Shown: piece after piece, positions 54,286 to 64,000 of the stretch
Numbering within the stretch: position 1 is the stretch's first letter
Layout: every line of letters starts with the position of its first letter
Assembly: GCA_964019415.1 (NCBI GenBank)
Contig: OZ025879.1
Coordinates: 3,736,637 to 3,800,636, forward strand
Direction: 5' to 3'
Origin: Ianthella basta
Taxonomy: Eukaryota > Porifera > Demospongiae > Verongiida > Ianthellidae
DNA: 64,000 bases
Notes under the pieces: model-generated
The model's database searches: none
Told to the model about the DNA's origin: nothing
Seen by the model: the letters and a program-made list of their open reading frames with translations, nothing else
Program-made: the position numbers and the translations under genes

Positions 54286-54743
54286 AAATAAAGACTCGCA
54301 AGAAATAACGATTTCTTGTTCAGTCCGTTGCCTGGCCTACTCTCCTCCATACTTGTGCAAACATTCCGGAGCCTACTATGACGTCACAACGTTTTAGCAT
54401 TGCTGCCACCGGAAAACCGGAAACGCCCACGCATAATTGGTCTTTTTTGCAACTTTGCGCCCTAGTAACTCCCCCATCGTGAGGCAGAGCACACTGAAAT
54501 GGGTATCATTGAAGATCTTTCACAAAGCACTATCTATATAACAATTAAAAAAAATGCAACAGTGGACCTTTAACCAGCTGTATGCCCATGTAAACACAAT
54601 TGACTTAAAGCATTTTTATGTTTTCTAAGCCAGTTTAAAGTTGGTCGTGTGAAGGGGGGGGGGGGGGCACATAGGATCAGGTATTCTTTTCATTCGTGTA
54701 AGTTTTCCCTATGGTAGCATAGTGTCCCTTTCCTTAATATCAG

Positions 54744-54872
54744 TTATGTTGCAGTATTACTGGAATTGATCATGGAACCTCAGACCGAGGAGCAGAGAAG
54801 TGCCTTTTGCCAACAGTCAGAAGCTATTGTTCGAGACATCATTGTTCCAAATACTGTTTGGGCTGCTGGCAG
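54744..54872 (+). CDS. DNAAF5: DNAAF5 exon 14 (last one found)
   Basis: The acceptor TTCCTTAATATCAG precedes a T completing the split codon, then YVAVLLELIMEPQTEEQRSA. The exon ends RDIIVPNTVWAAG plus AG before GTATGA. The xILxPNxxWxAGR end is a DNAAF5 signature. Phase in 2, out 2. The C-terminal third of the protein is not present before 64000, so the gene presumably continues past the window behind the LINE cluster. Confidence 0.88.
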
Positions 54873-55724
54873 GTATGACTGGGCACAAGTAATGCACACT
54901 TAGGGCCTACTATATTTCATTTGGACAGTACATCGCATGGTTTCATGTTATGGAGGTATACATACTGTATTGTCTATGTGGGGATGGTTGTGATTGTTTA
55001 TCTCTTGAAATGTATAGGAAAAGCAGTAGTATACACACACTGGCCTGAAACCAGCAAACAAAGTCTCCCATGAGGATGGTGTGTGTTCTGTTCAATTCAG
55101 TACCTAACTTATTTTCAGGCAAAATGGTGCTTTCATTTAGAAAGGAACCTCAACTTCTTCATATTCCTCTTCTCCAAGTGCTGTAGCCTGAGAACAAGGG
55201 GTATGGCAGAATAATTCAACCACCATACTACACCAGTACATATAGGTTGGGCTGTATTCCAAGTAAAGGCTGTTGCACAGTTTCATGGTCCCTACATGCA
55301 AGAGTTTTGCACAGTAGTCCTACACACCCTTGAATGTAGGGACGATAGTTAATGCTCCACTGTGTAACAGCCTTTGCTTGTTTCTGTCCTTTGTATGCCA
55401 TCCCTAAATCCTTAATATTTTTGTAGAAAATTTTTATTATGTCTAGTTTCTGCACTTTTTCTGGAGCATGTGCTAAGATGCATGATAAGTAGCTATAGCT
55501 ATTTAAACTTCCTTGTGTAGCTCCTGATAGAATTAGCTGCAATTTGCACTTGAGAAATACAATTTGAAATAATACTGATCAAAAAAGAATGAATAAATTA
55601 TACCAAACAATCAAACAATGTTCAGAGTCAAAATGCGAGTCAATACCCATCCCCTCCCAAGTCCATGGGTCCCTTGAGGGTTCCCGCAGCATTTCCCCAC
55701 TGCACTGCCACAGACACCTATTGC
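54873..55724. other. DNAAF5 intron 14, left part
   Basis: Contains a decayed copy of the 7965-8155 repeat at 55005-55110 and a hairpin (AAGGCTGTTGCACAGT and its inverse, 55264-55376). No gene. Confidence 0.45.
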
Positions 55725-55725
55725 A

Positions 55726-58700
55726 GGATTGATTGATTATCTTATTTCACCTGGGGAAGCCATTAGCTCACAGGAGCTATTATAAACGGCACCCAGAACA
55801 CACAAGTGATACAGCAAGTAGATGAAAATTGTGGTACAGATGAGTATGAGGTCTAAGGCATAATAAAGTATAATTATAATATATATTATAAAATATATTG
55901 TTTTGTTACAGTTAATTATAATGGACTATGCTTAACAAGGTGTTACATGCCTTCAATTATAATACTAATACAACCGTTAGTAGGATGATTGTCATCATCA
56001 TCATCATCATAATTTTATTTTGCAACAGGAGGTGCTGCATCTGTGAAGCTGCAGGTTTTCATGCAGGTCCTGATTTACTTTAGTACAAGGACAAAACATG
56101 AGGGGAGGGAGGGACATGTAATATGGCTGGGACAGAGGATAATAGGATGCAATTATTGTCAAGGAAAATAATGAGGTGGTCAGAAATCATGCATTGTCAA
56201 TCAATCAATATTCAGTCTGTTTGTTGCCGAGATGGATGCATGTGAACGCTGCATGTGTAGAGCCTTATAAAAGGCAGAATCTGAGCTCATGGACTTTACT
56301 TCATTCGGAAGGTCATTGTATAATTTGGCTCCAAAGTACTCAAATGAAGATTTATACCAATTGGTACGCGGTACTTTCAAATACAGATCTTTTACCCCAC
56401 GGGTGGAAGGATGGGTGGTAAGGATGGAGTCTCTTGTCGCAAATTTGCTACAGAGATAGTCGGGAGCACGTCTGCTTAGACACCTGCGGACTTGCAGTAT
56501 TGCGTTGATATCCCTTCTGCATGAGAGAGGGGGCAGGCTCAGCTGACTGCGCATCTCCTCAGTGCTGCTTCTGGGGGGCTTGTTCAGGATTATGCGTAGA
56601 GCATAGTTATGCACGCGTTCCACTCTCTTGGTGAGGGTTGCCCCACAGTTGTGCCAGATCACAGAACAGTACTCAAGGTGCGGGAGGACAAAAGAAAGGT
56701 AGAGTGTTCTTCTGATCTGGCTTGGGAGATAGTAACTGGCTCTTCTGATGGCTGCAAGTTTCCCTAGGCATGTTTTCCGCATGTTGTCAACATGATCATG
56801 CCAGCGCAAATGTTTGTCGACTGTGACCCCTAGGTACTTAACAGACTTCTGCTTCTGTAGTACTGATCTCCCAATCTTCACTTCTACCTGGTCTTCCTGG
56901 TGCTTTTTTTGGTGGCTGCACATTACCATCAGCTGTGTCTTCTCCACATTTATCTTTAGTCCATTGCGCTCAAGCCATTCACAAATACACTCTAGGTCTT
57001 CTTCAAGCAGCTTACCTACTGTGGTAGGGTTCGGGTTGCTAACATAGATTGAAGTGTCATCAGCATAAAGGCTGATTGAACAGTGCTGGACAACAGCTGG
57101 TAGATCGTTGACAAAGATCAGGAAGAGAAGAGGCCCCAGGATGGATCCTTGTGGTACACCGGTCGTGACATGTCTCCATTCTGAACAGGCACTGTGGGTG
57201 AGGATCCTTTGTCTCCGACCAGTTAGATAGCTAGTGAACCAGATGAGAGCAGTATCACATACTCCAATGGCTTCCAGCTTCCTGAGGAGGAGAGAGTGGC
57301 AAATAGAGTCAAAAGCTTTCGACAGATCTATCATGACTGTACCTACGACTTTGCCTTTGTCAAGGGCAGTCTTCCAGTCATCGGTACACTTTAGCAGAAC
57401 ATCCTGGGTACAATGTTTTGACCGGAAGCCAGACTGTGCATCACTCAAAAGCTTATTGGACTCCAGGTAGTCAGTTAGCTGGGCAGCAACCACGGATTCT
57501 AGCACCTTGGCCAGCACTGGGAGGACAGAAATTGGTCTGAGGCTGTTGAAGTCCCTCTTTCCTCCCGGTTTGGGCACAGGAGTGATATTTGCCTCCTTCC
57601 ATTCCGATGGAAATTGGCCGGTGATGAGGCTTGCATTGAATAGAGAGGTGATACTTTGGGCAATGGACGGGGCTACCATGCGCAAAAGTCTGGCTGAGAT
57701 TCTGTCAGGGCCTGTTGCCTTCCCTGCATCCAAATTGGATAGTTTCTTCAGAACCTCAGTTTCTGAGACCTCAGATAGGCAGAAGATTGAAGAGCAGGAG
57801 GCTGGGGGAATAGAATGAGTAGTACTTGTAGTATTAGCAGGGGGGATGCTGAAATGATCTATAAGACTTTTAGCTACAGTGGACTCATCTGGCGTGGTTC
57901 TTTCACTGGTGATGTAGTGACTAAGAGGGGCACTAGCTCTTGTGCGTCCCAATGCAGCATTCAGTTTAGACCAGGCAAGTTTGGGTTGTTTCCTCATCTC
58001 TTCAGAGATGGTGATGAAGTGAGATGCTTTAGCTTGTCTGATTTGTCGGTTGACCTCTTTTCTGAGTGTCTTGTATCTATCCCAGGTGCCCTGGGATCTG
58101 GACTTCAGGTACTGGCGGTAGTAGTAGTTCCTTGACCTCATCAAGGAATGAATGTTTGCAGTGAGCCAGTCAGATCTGTTCTTCTTAATTCTGACTTTAA
58201 CCAAGGGGGCATGTCTGTCAATAACACTCAAGAAAAGGGTCTTCCAGGTGCTCCACTTTTCATCTATGTCATCTGCTGCATCAATGACCTGCCATGGTGC
58301 ATCACAAAGGTCTGCCAGCAGAGCCTCCACATCACATCTCTTGAAGCTCCTTACATAGGACACGGTTGGGATAAATGGCAGCTTATCACGACATTCTCCG
58401 TATATCATCTGGTGATCGCTCCCTGTGACAGAAGCAGTCCCTACAGATGAGAAGATGTCAGGGTTGGTGGTAAATAGGAGATCAATGAGGGATGCTGAGT
58501 GATTGGTGACCTGTGTGGGGGTAGAAATCAGCTGTCTCATGTTCAACTCCTCAGTGCTTGTGAGTAACTCCCTTGTTGCAACTGAGGGCTGAGATTTGAG
58601 CATGTCGCAATTGAAGTCACCCATCAGGACCACTTCTTTCTGTTCCCGTGCAACTCGGTCCAGCATGTCTGCAATGCTGTCAAGTACCTTCTGGTCAGCA

Positions 58701-59200
58701 CCGGGAGGGCGATAAATGGTGCCAAAGAGAATGGTCTTTTTCTGTAGGTGCAGCTCCAACCAGATTGCTTCTACATCCTCAGCCTCCAGGTCACCCCTTC
58801 TCTGACCCCTAAGTTTTGCTGGCGTGTAAACCAGGATACCACCACCTCTCCTACCCCTGTCTCGGCGATGGAGAACATAGGATGGAACACTGACTTCACA
58901 TGTGGGGATTGAGTGGTCGAGCCAGGTCTCACTTACCCCTAATACGACAGGTCTGTTGGCACCGGTGAGGACTGAGTGCAGCTCATCCATCTTGTTCATC
59001 AAACTTTGGGCGTTTAGATGACATAGGATGGTTTGGTTGGTGGGGTCTTCAAGGGGAGAATATACACTGTCACGATCATTTACTCCATTCATATCAGCAT
59101 CTCCATCATTTGTGTTTCGTTCAGCCATGGGGGACACAGGGTTGATAGGGACAGGGTTGGAGAATGGGAGTTCGAGGAATGTACATTTGATACAGGACCA
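55726..59200 (-). mobile_element. CR1/L2-like LINE, apparently near full length
   Basis: The 3' end on the minus strand reads AGCTCCTGTGAGCTAATGGC, TTCCCCAGGTGAAATAAG and a short ATCA tandem tail ending near 55726. One intact endonuclease-RT ORF follows upstream, with a 3' UTR of about 470 bases that includes an ATC microsatellite. The 5' border is not defined and lies near 59200, next to another LINE. Confidence 0.85.
56201..59128 (-). CDS. LINE ORF2: AP endonuclease and reverse transcriptase, intact
   Basis: 975 codons from the ATG at 59128; an in-frame GTG three codons upstream is less likely. Endonuclease motifs in order: ILCHLNAQSLMNK, VLGVSETWLDHS, RRGGGILVYT, GTIYRPPGADQ, VVLMGDFNCDML and TGSDHQMIYG. 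RT motifs: SLRPISVLPVLAKVLE, TVMIDLSKAFDSI, VTTGVPQGSILGPLLFLIFV, ISLYADDTSIYV, LKINVEKTQLMVM and VKYLGVTVDKHLRWHDHV. The enzyme nicks target DNA and primes reverse transcription of its own RNA there. The frame has no stop, so this copy could be active or recently so. The motif set points to the CR1/L2/Jockey group; the exact clade is uncertain. Confidence 0.93.
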   Translation of the reverse strand: MAERNTNDGDADMNGVNDRDSVYSPLEDPTNQTILCHLNAQSLMNKMDELHSVLTGANRPVVLGVSETWLDHSIPTCEVSVPSYVLHRRDRGRRGGGILVYTPAKLRGQRRGDLEAEDVEAIWLELHLQKKTILFGTIYRPPGADQKVLDSIADMLDRVAREQKEVVLMGDFNCDMLKSQPSVATRELLTSTEELNMRQLISTPTQVTNHSASLIDLLFTTNPDIFSSVGTASVTGSDHQMIYGECRDKLPFIPTVSYVRSFKRCDVEALLADLCDAPWQVIDAADDIDEKWSTWKTLFLSVIDRHAPLVKVRIKKNRSDWLTANIHSLMRSRNYYYRQYLKSRSQGTWDRYKTLRKEVNRQIRQAKASHFITISEEMRKQPKLAWSKLNAALGRTRASAPLSHYITSERTTPDESTVAKSLIDHFSIPPANTTSTTHSIPPASCSSIFCLSEVSETEVLKKLSNLDAGKATGPDRISARLLRMVAPSIAQSITSLFNASLITGQFPSEWKEANITPVPKPGGKRDFNSLRPISVLPVLAKVLESVVAAQLTDYLESNKLLSDAQSGFRSKHCTQDVLLKCTDDWKTALDKGKVVGTVMIDLSKAFDSICHSLLLRKLEAIGVCDTALIWFTSYLTGRRQRILTHSACSEWRHVTTGVPQGSILGPLLFLIFVNDLPAVVQHCSISLYADDTSIYVSNPNPTTVGKLLEEDLECICEWLERNGLKINVEKTQLMVMCSHQKKHQEDQVEVKIGRSVLQKQKSVKYLGVTVDKHLRWHDHVDNMRKTCLGKLAAIRRASYYLPSQIRRTLYLSFVLPHLEYCSVIWHNCGATLTKRVERVHNYALRIILNKPPRSSTEEMRSQLSLPPLSCRRDINAILQVRRCLSRRAPDYLCSKFATRDSILTTHPSTRGVKDLYLKVPRTNWYKSSFEYFGAKLYNDLPNEVKSMSSDSAFYKALHMQRSHASISATNRLNID

Positions 59201-59239
59201 GCTGTCATCATTGCATATATTGTGGTAAAACTAAAATGA

Positions 59240-60655
59240 TGTGAAACAATGTATGGATCATTGTATGTCAGTAATTAGCTATACTGTGTGCGTAGACAGA
59301 TAGTTCTTAGTAGCTACTTTAAAATTAGAGCTGGACTTGAGCGATCTGATTGAATCTGGTAAGGCATTCCATAGAGTGATAGCAGTAGCAACTGTAGATT
59401 TATGCAGGTAGTTGGTTTGCCAGCTGGTACATAGAGTCGAGTGTGGCTACCTCTAGTATGATGGCTGTGAACAGAGTTAGTACGTGTGAACAGGTCTCCT
59501 AGGTAGGATGGTAAAAGTCTGTTAACTGCCCTATGGGTCATTGTTAGAATGTGCAATTTGCGTCTGTTGGACGATGATTCCCATCCCAGTTCTGATTTCA
59601 TTGCAGTGGCAGAGTCAGATCGTTTCCTGTGGAGAATAATTCTAGCGGCATAGTTCTGTAATCTTGGTGCAGCATTCGACAGTGCAACCATTCCATATTA
59701 CATCAGCATAGTCAAAACAAGGGAGAATGTACGATATATAAAACTGGTTCAGCACCATCTTGACTATTGTAATTTAGCTGTAATGGTGGTAAGTTCTTCC
59801 TCCTGGAGGAGAGTAGTAACATACACTTAGATTTAGGTATGTTCAATCTAAGCTGATTGGAAGTCATCCATTTGTCGACCTTATTGATGGCAGATGTAAG
59901 CAATTTGGTAAGTTCTAAAACTGATTTACTATAGGCATGAATAGTTGTGTCATCAGCATAAAGAATTGTGTCAGCTGCACAGGGAATAGCAGAGGGCAAG
60001 TCATTAACATACATGGAAAAAAGTGTAAGCCCAAGGATAGATCCCTGGGGAGCTCCAAGTGATGTATTACAGATGTCAGATGTGGAGTCCCCAATAGCAG
60101 TACTCTGGGTACGACCAGAGAGATATGATCGAAACCAGGTGATGGTAGATTGGTCAAAGCCAAAGTTGGGTAACTTCCCTAGTAGGGTTGAGTGATTGAC
60201 TGAGTCAAATGCCTTAGCTACGTCAAGAAACAGGACACCAATGCACATGCCATTATCTAAGGCTTGAGACCATACATAGGTGGCATGAAGGAGGGTGGTG
60301 GTTGTAGAGTGCAACCTCCTGAAACCAGATTGATGGCGGTAGAGTAGCTGATTTGACTCGAGATGAGAGGTTAGCTGATTGCTAACCACCCTTTCGATGA
60401 GTTTGCTTGGAACAGGAAGAAGTGAGATAGGCCAGTAGTTCCTTAGCTCTAGCTTGTTGCCCCCTTTATGGAGTGGTATAACAGTAGCATGCTTCCATTG
60501 GTTGGGGAATGACCCGGTCCTAAGTGAAGAGTTCACAATGTGGCATAGAGTAGTGGAGGTAACAGGTTTACTACATTTCAGAATACCAGGTGGTATGGTG
60601 TCTGGACCTGTGCTCTTATTAGGGTTTAGGTCACTCATTATTTCACTAATATCAT
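59240..60655 (-). pseudogene. second LINE, RT region and C-terminus (broken)
   Basis: Minus strand: SDLNPNKSTGPDTIPPGILK, VIPLHKGGNKLELRNYWPIS, LFLDVAKAFDSVNHSTLL, LGAPQGSILGLTLFSMYVND, ILYADDTTIHAY and LRLNIPKSKCMLL. Near 59700-59760 the frame breaks, with a gap in homology, and resumes as LQNYAARIILHRKRSDSATA to the C-terminus at 59314. The endonuclease is absent (5' truncation). It differs clearly from the LINE at 56201-59128. Confidence 0.85.
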
Positions 60656-60870
60656 CGACCGTAAGGAGAAACTGATAGGACCTTGGCTCTCCGGTTAACT
60701 CCTTAAGCCGATGTCCTAGAACCTGGAGGAATAGAAGAGCCTCTGGGCCCAGCACTCCAGAGGTCTCCACTGCCAACGGGACAAAGTGGTGGCTTACATC
60801 CAGATGGGCATACTTAGCCCTCCTGGACTGTTCTGCCGCTTTGCTACAGTGCCAGAGGACATAGCAGCAC
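60656..60870 (-). pseudogene. C-terminal scrap of another retroelement polyprotein
   Basis: SRRAKYAHLDVSHHFVPLAV then ETSGVLGPEALLFLQVLGHR precede the LINE junction on the minus strand. The pattern KYxHL..HxFxPxAxExxGxxGPEA..FL..LGxRL is known to me as the C-terminus of a different non-LTR element family. The second LINE is fused to it in frame, which suggests it inserted into this older element. Confidence 0.5.
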
Positions 60871-61262
60871 TTGAGACATGTGAGGGTGCAAATGTAGAGA
60901 AATTGTTTTGACATTGTAAACAATTCATTCCACAAGCCAAATGCTATGCTAAGTCTTAGAGCAAGGCGAAGAATTCTGCTGTGGTGCAAAACAACGGGAG
61001 AAGGAGCCTCTGGAAGCTGTATGCAGCTGCTCACAATGGCACCAGTCACGCTGGTTTCATCCAGTTGCATTATGCAATTTGAAAATGGTGTTCACCCACT
61101 TGGCCAAGCAACACGATGGGAATCATGGCAAGTGCCGTCTTCCGCACTAAATTGCGCCGCCTTCTAACCTACGAAGGAATGCAGCCAGCCAAAAATGGTG
61201 CAACATGGTGCAAGTAGTATTCTCCTGGTCCCTTTGGTATGTGCACTACAGCTGTCAGAGAA

Positions 61263-61302
61263 GAAGAGGAGGAGGAGGAGAAGGAGGAGGAGGAGGAGGA
61301 AA
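61263..61302. repeat. GGA microsatellite
   Basis: Repeats of GAGGAGGA/GAAGGAGGA. Confidence 0.9.
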
Positions 61303-61309
61303 CATGGGA

Positions 61310-61490
61310 AATGTTGAGGGCGCTCTCTACATGTAGGCACACCTTCGCTCGGAAGCAGGGTTAGGTATATGCTCTGTTCAGTGCCCGCTTCTTCATGTGA
61401 AGCTTTGTTTGTCAGTTTTCGGTCCTGTTCAGGAGTAGCTTTTCATTTGTATTACAGCATACAAACAACCGCTGCCATTCCTACATAGAC
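61310..61490. repeat. dispersed repeat, copy 3 of 3 (inverse of 7965-8155)
   Basis: TTTTCGGTCCTGTTCAGGAG, TTTGTATTACAGCATACAAA and CTGCCATTCCTACATAGACA are the reverse complement of the first copy. Confidence 0.7.
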
Positions 61491-61549
61491 AGCACTACCG
61501 CGCTGGCTGATAAGCAGTGGGTTAGCATAAATATATGTATTGTAAAGTT

Positions 61550-62225
61550 ATTTAAAAATTGTCTATCCATCTTAAGCGTGGTCTTCCTCTTGGCTTCTTC
61601 CCCTTCATCTCTGCAACAAACACTTTCATAGTTCTTCTCAATGCTCATTTCTTCCTGTCTGCCTTTCCAACTCTCCTGCCCTCTCTTCACCAGATCTAAA
61701 ACTCCTTGATTCAATCTCTCCCTAATGTCTGCATTCCTCACTCTGTCCAATCTATCACACCTTTGATCCTCTTAGCATGTTCATTTTTGTGGCCAGTACC
61801 TTCAATTGCTGCCTCTTTGTCAGGCTCCACGTCTCACGCCCGTGCATCAGCACTGGCATCACTGTGGCATTCACTACTTTCATCTTGGTGTTTCTGCTCA
61901 ATTCCTTCCTTCTCAAAACAGTATCATTCATCCCTCCAATCAATCTTGTTGCATTCCCTATCCTGGCCTCTGTTTCCTTTTCTATTCTTCCATCATTACT
62001 ATTTATCAGTCGCAGGTACTTCATTGTGTCCACCTGCTCAATGACGTCTCTTCTATTTTCACCTCACACTCTTCACTGTTCCTTGCTACCCTCATAACTT
62101 TAGTCTTCCTCCAGTTTACTTTCAATTCCCATTTGCTCAGCATGTCACTGACTATCATTAGGTTATGTTGAAGCCCCTCTTCAGATTCTGCCATTACTAC
62201 CATGTCGTCTTCAAACAGTAATACA
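61550..62225 (-). pseudogene. third LINE, C-terminal RT fragment (broken)
   Basis: Minus strand: DDMVVMAESEEGLQHNLMIV (after the DD box), KWELKVNWRKTKVMRVAR, a frame change, MKYLRLINSNDGRIEKETEA, VMPVLMHGRETWSLTKRQQL and RVRNADIRERLNQGVLDLVK. This is the thumb and C-terminal region of a non-LTR RT with the GRETW-type box. It ends near 61550. Confidence 0.8.
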
Positions 62226-62890
62226 CCAACCTAACCAGTAGATAGTTGTACCTCACCCACAAAACTTCCTCTTGCCTCCCTCAAAACATTGCCAAAAAAA
62301 TCCCAACTAAGCACAAATTTTGTACTCCAGAGTTGAATACAGCTAGACCGTCTGGTACTCACATAATCACCAAATGCCAAGGAACCTTTGGTGCTTGCGC
62401 AATGTTCTTGGCAATTGATGCGCTAGAGGAGTGTGCCCAGCAGCCTTTTCCCTGCCAGCTGAAGAATACTCACTGGAGCTCTTTTGCATCAAGGTTCTTT
62501 GCTTGTGTTGTGTCTCTTCGGCAAGAGTTCCAATGTTCCTCCTCAAATGTCCTGACAATCTGCTATATTGGAAGAGAACAGCACCACGCAGCGCATGCCA
62601 AGTGAAGGAAGGCTTGCAGAAGCTTACGGACAACTTATTGGAACACGTCCAACCACTGACCTCAGGTGGCCTTTGTCGGCAGCTGAAGAGAGAAGGTTTT
62701 CAGCTCCACTAGCTTGAGGAAGGTGCACGAACGCGATGGTGACAGGAAGCTCGTCCGTGAGACTATTTGGAAGGTGCAACTAGGCGTCTTTCCCAATGCA
62801 GAGGTTCAGAGATGGCTACAGCAGCCGTTCCATCAGTCGAAGCACCAGAACAGTGCAGTGTCCCAGTGTTCCTTCCTTTGCATACCTATC
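62226..62890. other. unassigned stretch between LINEs
   Basis: Open frames exist on both strands (for example 62246-62605 plus and 62367-62633 minus), but none carries a recognised motif. No splice-consistent DNAAF5 exon is found here. Confidence 0.35.
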
Positions 62891-62892
62891 CC

Positions 62893-64000
62893 CATCAGGG
62901 ATCAGGGGATCAGGGGATCATTATTTAGACTGGGGAGCCTTTAGCCATAAGCTATTCTACCAGGCACCCAGTAAGGAAAAGGGGAAAAAAGAAAAGGGAA
63001 CGCAGTACAAAACAAAACAGAGGGAAGAGATGATGTAAGAGTAAAGACATGCATGGAGGATTTACATTGTTGGGTTCATTCAAGCAGTTATAAAAGAATA
63101 TTAAAATGGTGAAGAATTTTGATCATGCATGCATGCTGTACATGAAAGGGAAACAAGAGAAAACAGATCATGCACATGTACATAAAGGTCAGTGCAGGAG
63201 GAAATCTTCACACTTGGCAGAGAAAGCCTGGAAATCGTTTGCCTCACGGATGTTTGCAGGGAGTGATCTCCACATAGAGGCACCAGTAAAACTGAATGAC
63301 CTTTGACCAAAAGATGACCTTGTGAACGGGAGGTTGGGTTGACATGAAGAGCATGACAGAGTGTGATGGGAGGAGTTTGGACCAGAGAAAAGCTGAGATA
63401 GGTAGGACAGACAACAGGAAGAGAGGCACAGGAAGACAGACTGGGTAAGATGAAGCTTCCTTCTGAAGGACAGGGTGGATAGATCAAGATCGTGGTGAGC
63501 AGCAGAAGCAGAAGCTATGAAGAACAGTATGGCAAGCAAAGTTCAACGAGCACTCAAGGCGATGGGACTCAGATTTGGTACAGCCAAAATACACATCAAA
63601 GTAGTCAATGGGGGAGTATGTAGGACTTGAGAAAAAGAAGCAAAAGAGGCTGGGGAAGAAACAAAGAGAGGCGACGAAGCAAACTGAGACTACGAGAGAC
63701 CTTCTTACAAACCATGTCAGTCTGATCAACCCATGTGAGGGTGTCGTTGACTACTACTCCAAGGAATTTGTGGCACTGAGCCTGCTCCACGATACTTTCT
63801 TTGATCTTTAGTGTTAAGTTGCCATCCACAATCTTTCTGCTGGAATGAGTCAACATTGACTTGGTCTTTGACACATTGATCTTCAAGCCATTTCTCTAGA
63901 GCTGTAGGTTGGCAAGGTCCAGGCAAGGCTGCAATGAGGATTGAATAGAAGAAATGCTGTCGCTGATGATGTAGATGGTGGTGTCATCTGCAAACAGTAC
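62893..64000 (-). pseudogene. fourth LINE, RT C-terminus and 3' UTR, cut by window end
   Basis: At the window edge the minus strand reads VLFADDTTIYIISD. Beyond a stop it continues KINVSKTKSMLTHSSRKIVD, QCHKFLGVVVNDTLTWVDQT and SLSLLRRLSLFLPQPLL, and then a decayed C-terminus with SLPANIREANDF. A 3' UTR (63000-63160, also present at 26535-26720) leads to GCCTGGTAGAATAGCTTATG and a tandem GATCCCCT tail near 62895-62925. Frame changes break the protein. Confidence 0.8.

Larger units (their letters stand above)
53124..54569. mobile_element. TTAA-flanked two-gene element, decayed copy 2 (inverted relative to copy 1)
   Basis: TTAA at 53120-53123 and 54570-54573. The ends are AGGTTCACTGTCACGG and, inverted, AGGTCCACTGTTGCA, sharing AGKKYCACTG with copy 1. 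A THAP-like start lies at the left (plus). An acidic, PY-containing stretch lies at the right (minus), so the gene order is that of copy 1 turned around. TGACGTCA occurs near each end (53277-53284 and 54379-54386) with CCGGAA sites nearby. Confidence 0.65.
52618..54648. mobile_element. outer inverted-repeat element hosting the second TTAA element
   Basis: The left end CTTTCACATGGCCACCTCAA ACTGG is matched by the inverted right end CTTCACACGACCAACTTTAA ACTGG. CACATGGGCA on the left is matched by TGCCCATGTAAACAC (inverse) on the right. Excluding the nested 1.45-kb TTAA element, it is about 580 bp with no coding content. Confidence 0.55.

Noticed and set aside
61071..62890. Possible next DNAAF5 exon
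   Set aside because: No frame here matches the expected helix after the VWAAGR end of exon 14 with a valid acceptor phase.

Overview
The window looks like nuclear DNA of an animal. It holds one large intron-rich host gene, one small divergent host gene, and dense transposon families that occur in metazoans: Penelope-like elements, Ty3/gypsy, CR1-like LINEs, pogo/Tigger, THAP-carrying TTAA elements and TIR miniature elements. Dynein-arm assembly factor DNAAF5 implies an animal with motile cilia. The mix of repeats suggests an early-branching invertebrate such as a sponge. That last step is inference, and no marker gene fixes the species.

Host genes. A 72-bp bidirectional promoter at 10440-10511 carries a CCAAT box and three CACGTG E-boxes. 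It separates a minus-strand micropeptide gene (SMIM30-like, 55 aa) from the plus-strand start of DNAAF5. I could place 14 DNAAF5 exons between 10512 and 54872. Most have consensus splice sites and continuous phase, and together they encode HEAT repeats. The 3' end of the gene is not found here and probably lies beyond the window. Its introns have been inflated by transposons.

Layout. 1-7.5 kb: a graveyard of retroelements, including a Penelope-like element (PLE) inserted with a 14-bp target duplication into an older reverse-transcriptase element. 8-10 kb: miniature TIR elements. 10.3-10.5 kb: promoter pair. 12-13.4 kb: TIR element with internal 32-bp tandem repeats. 13.9-20.6 kb: a 689-bp TA-flanked element holding a near-intact gypsy element (LTRs differ at one base). 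A second, empty copy at 48.8-49.5 kb preserves the unoccupied target site. 21.8-24.1 kb: a TTAA-flanked element with two convergent genes, an acidic P2X7-ballast-like protein and a THAP protein. A decayed relative in the opposite orientation lies at 53.1-54.6 kb. 24.8-26.9 kb: a pogo-type element without transposase. 32-35 kb: a DIRS-like gag, Tigger remnants and a HIRAN-like fragment. 37.4-39.3 kb: a complete but broken Tigger. 55.7-64 kb: at least four LINE copies, all on the minus strand, one with an intact 975-aa EN-RT ORF.

Most notable signals: (1) the two-gene TTAA elements with mirrored CRE and ETS-type promoter motifs at both ends; (2) hammerhead-like cores in three separate PLE families, where the bases after GAAACGTH complement the bases before CTGANGA; (3) the SMIM30/DNAAF5 bidirectional promoter; (4) several nested insertions with exact target duplications and an empty paralogous site.
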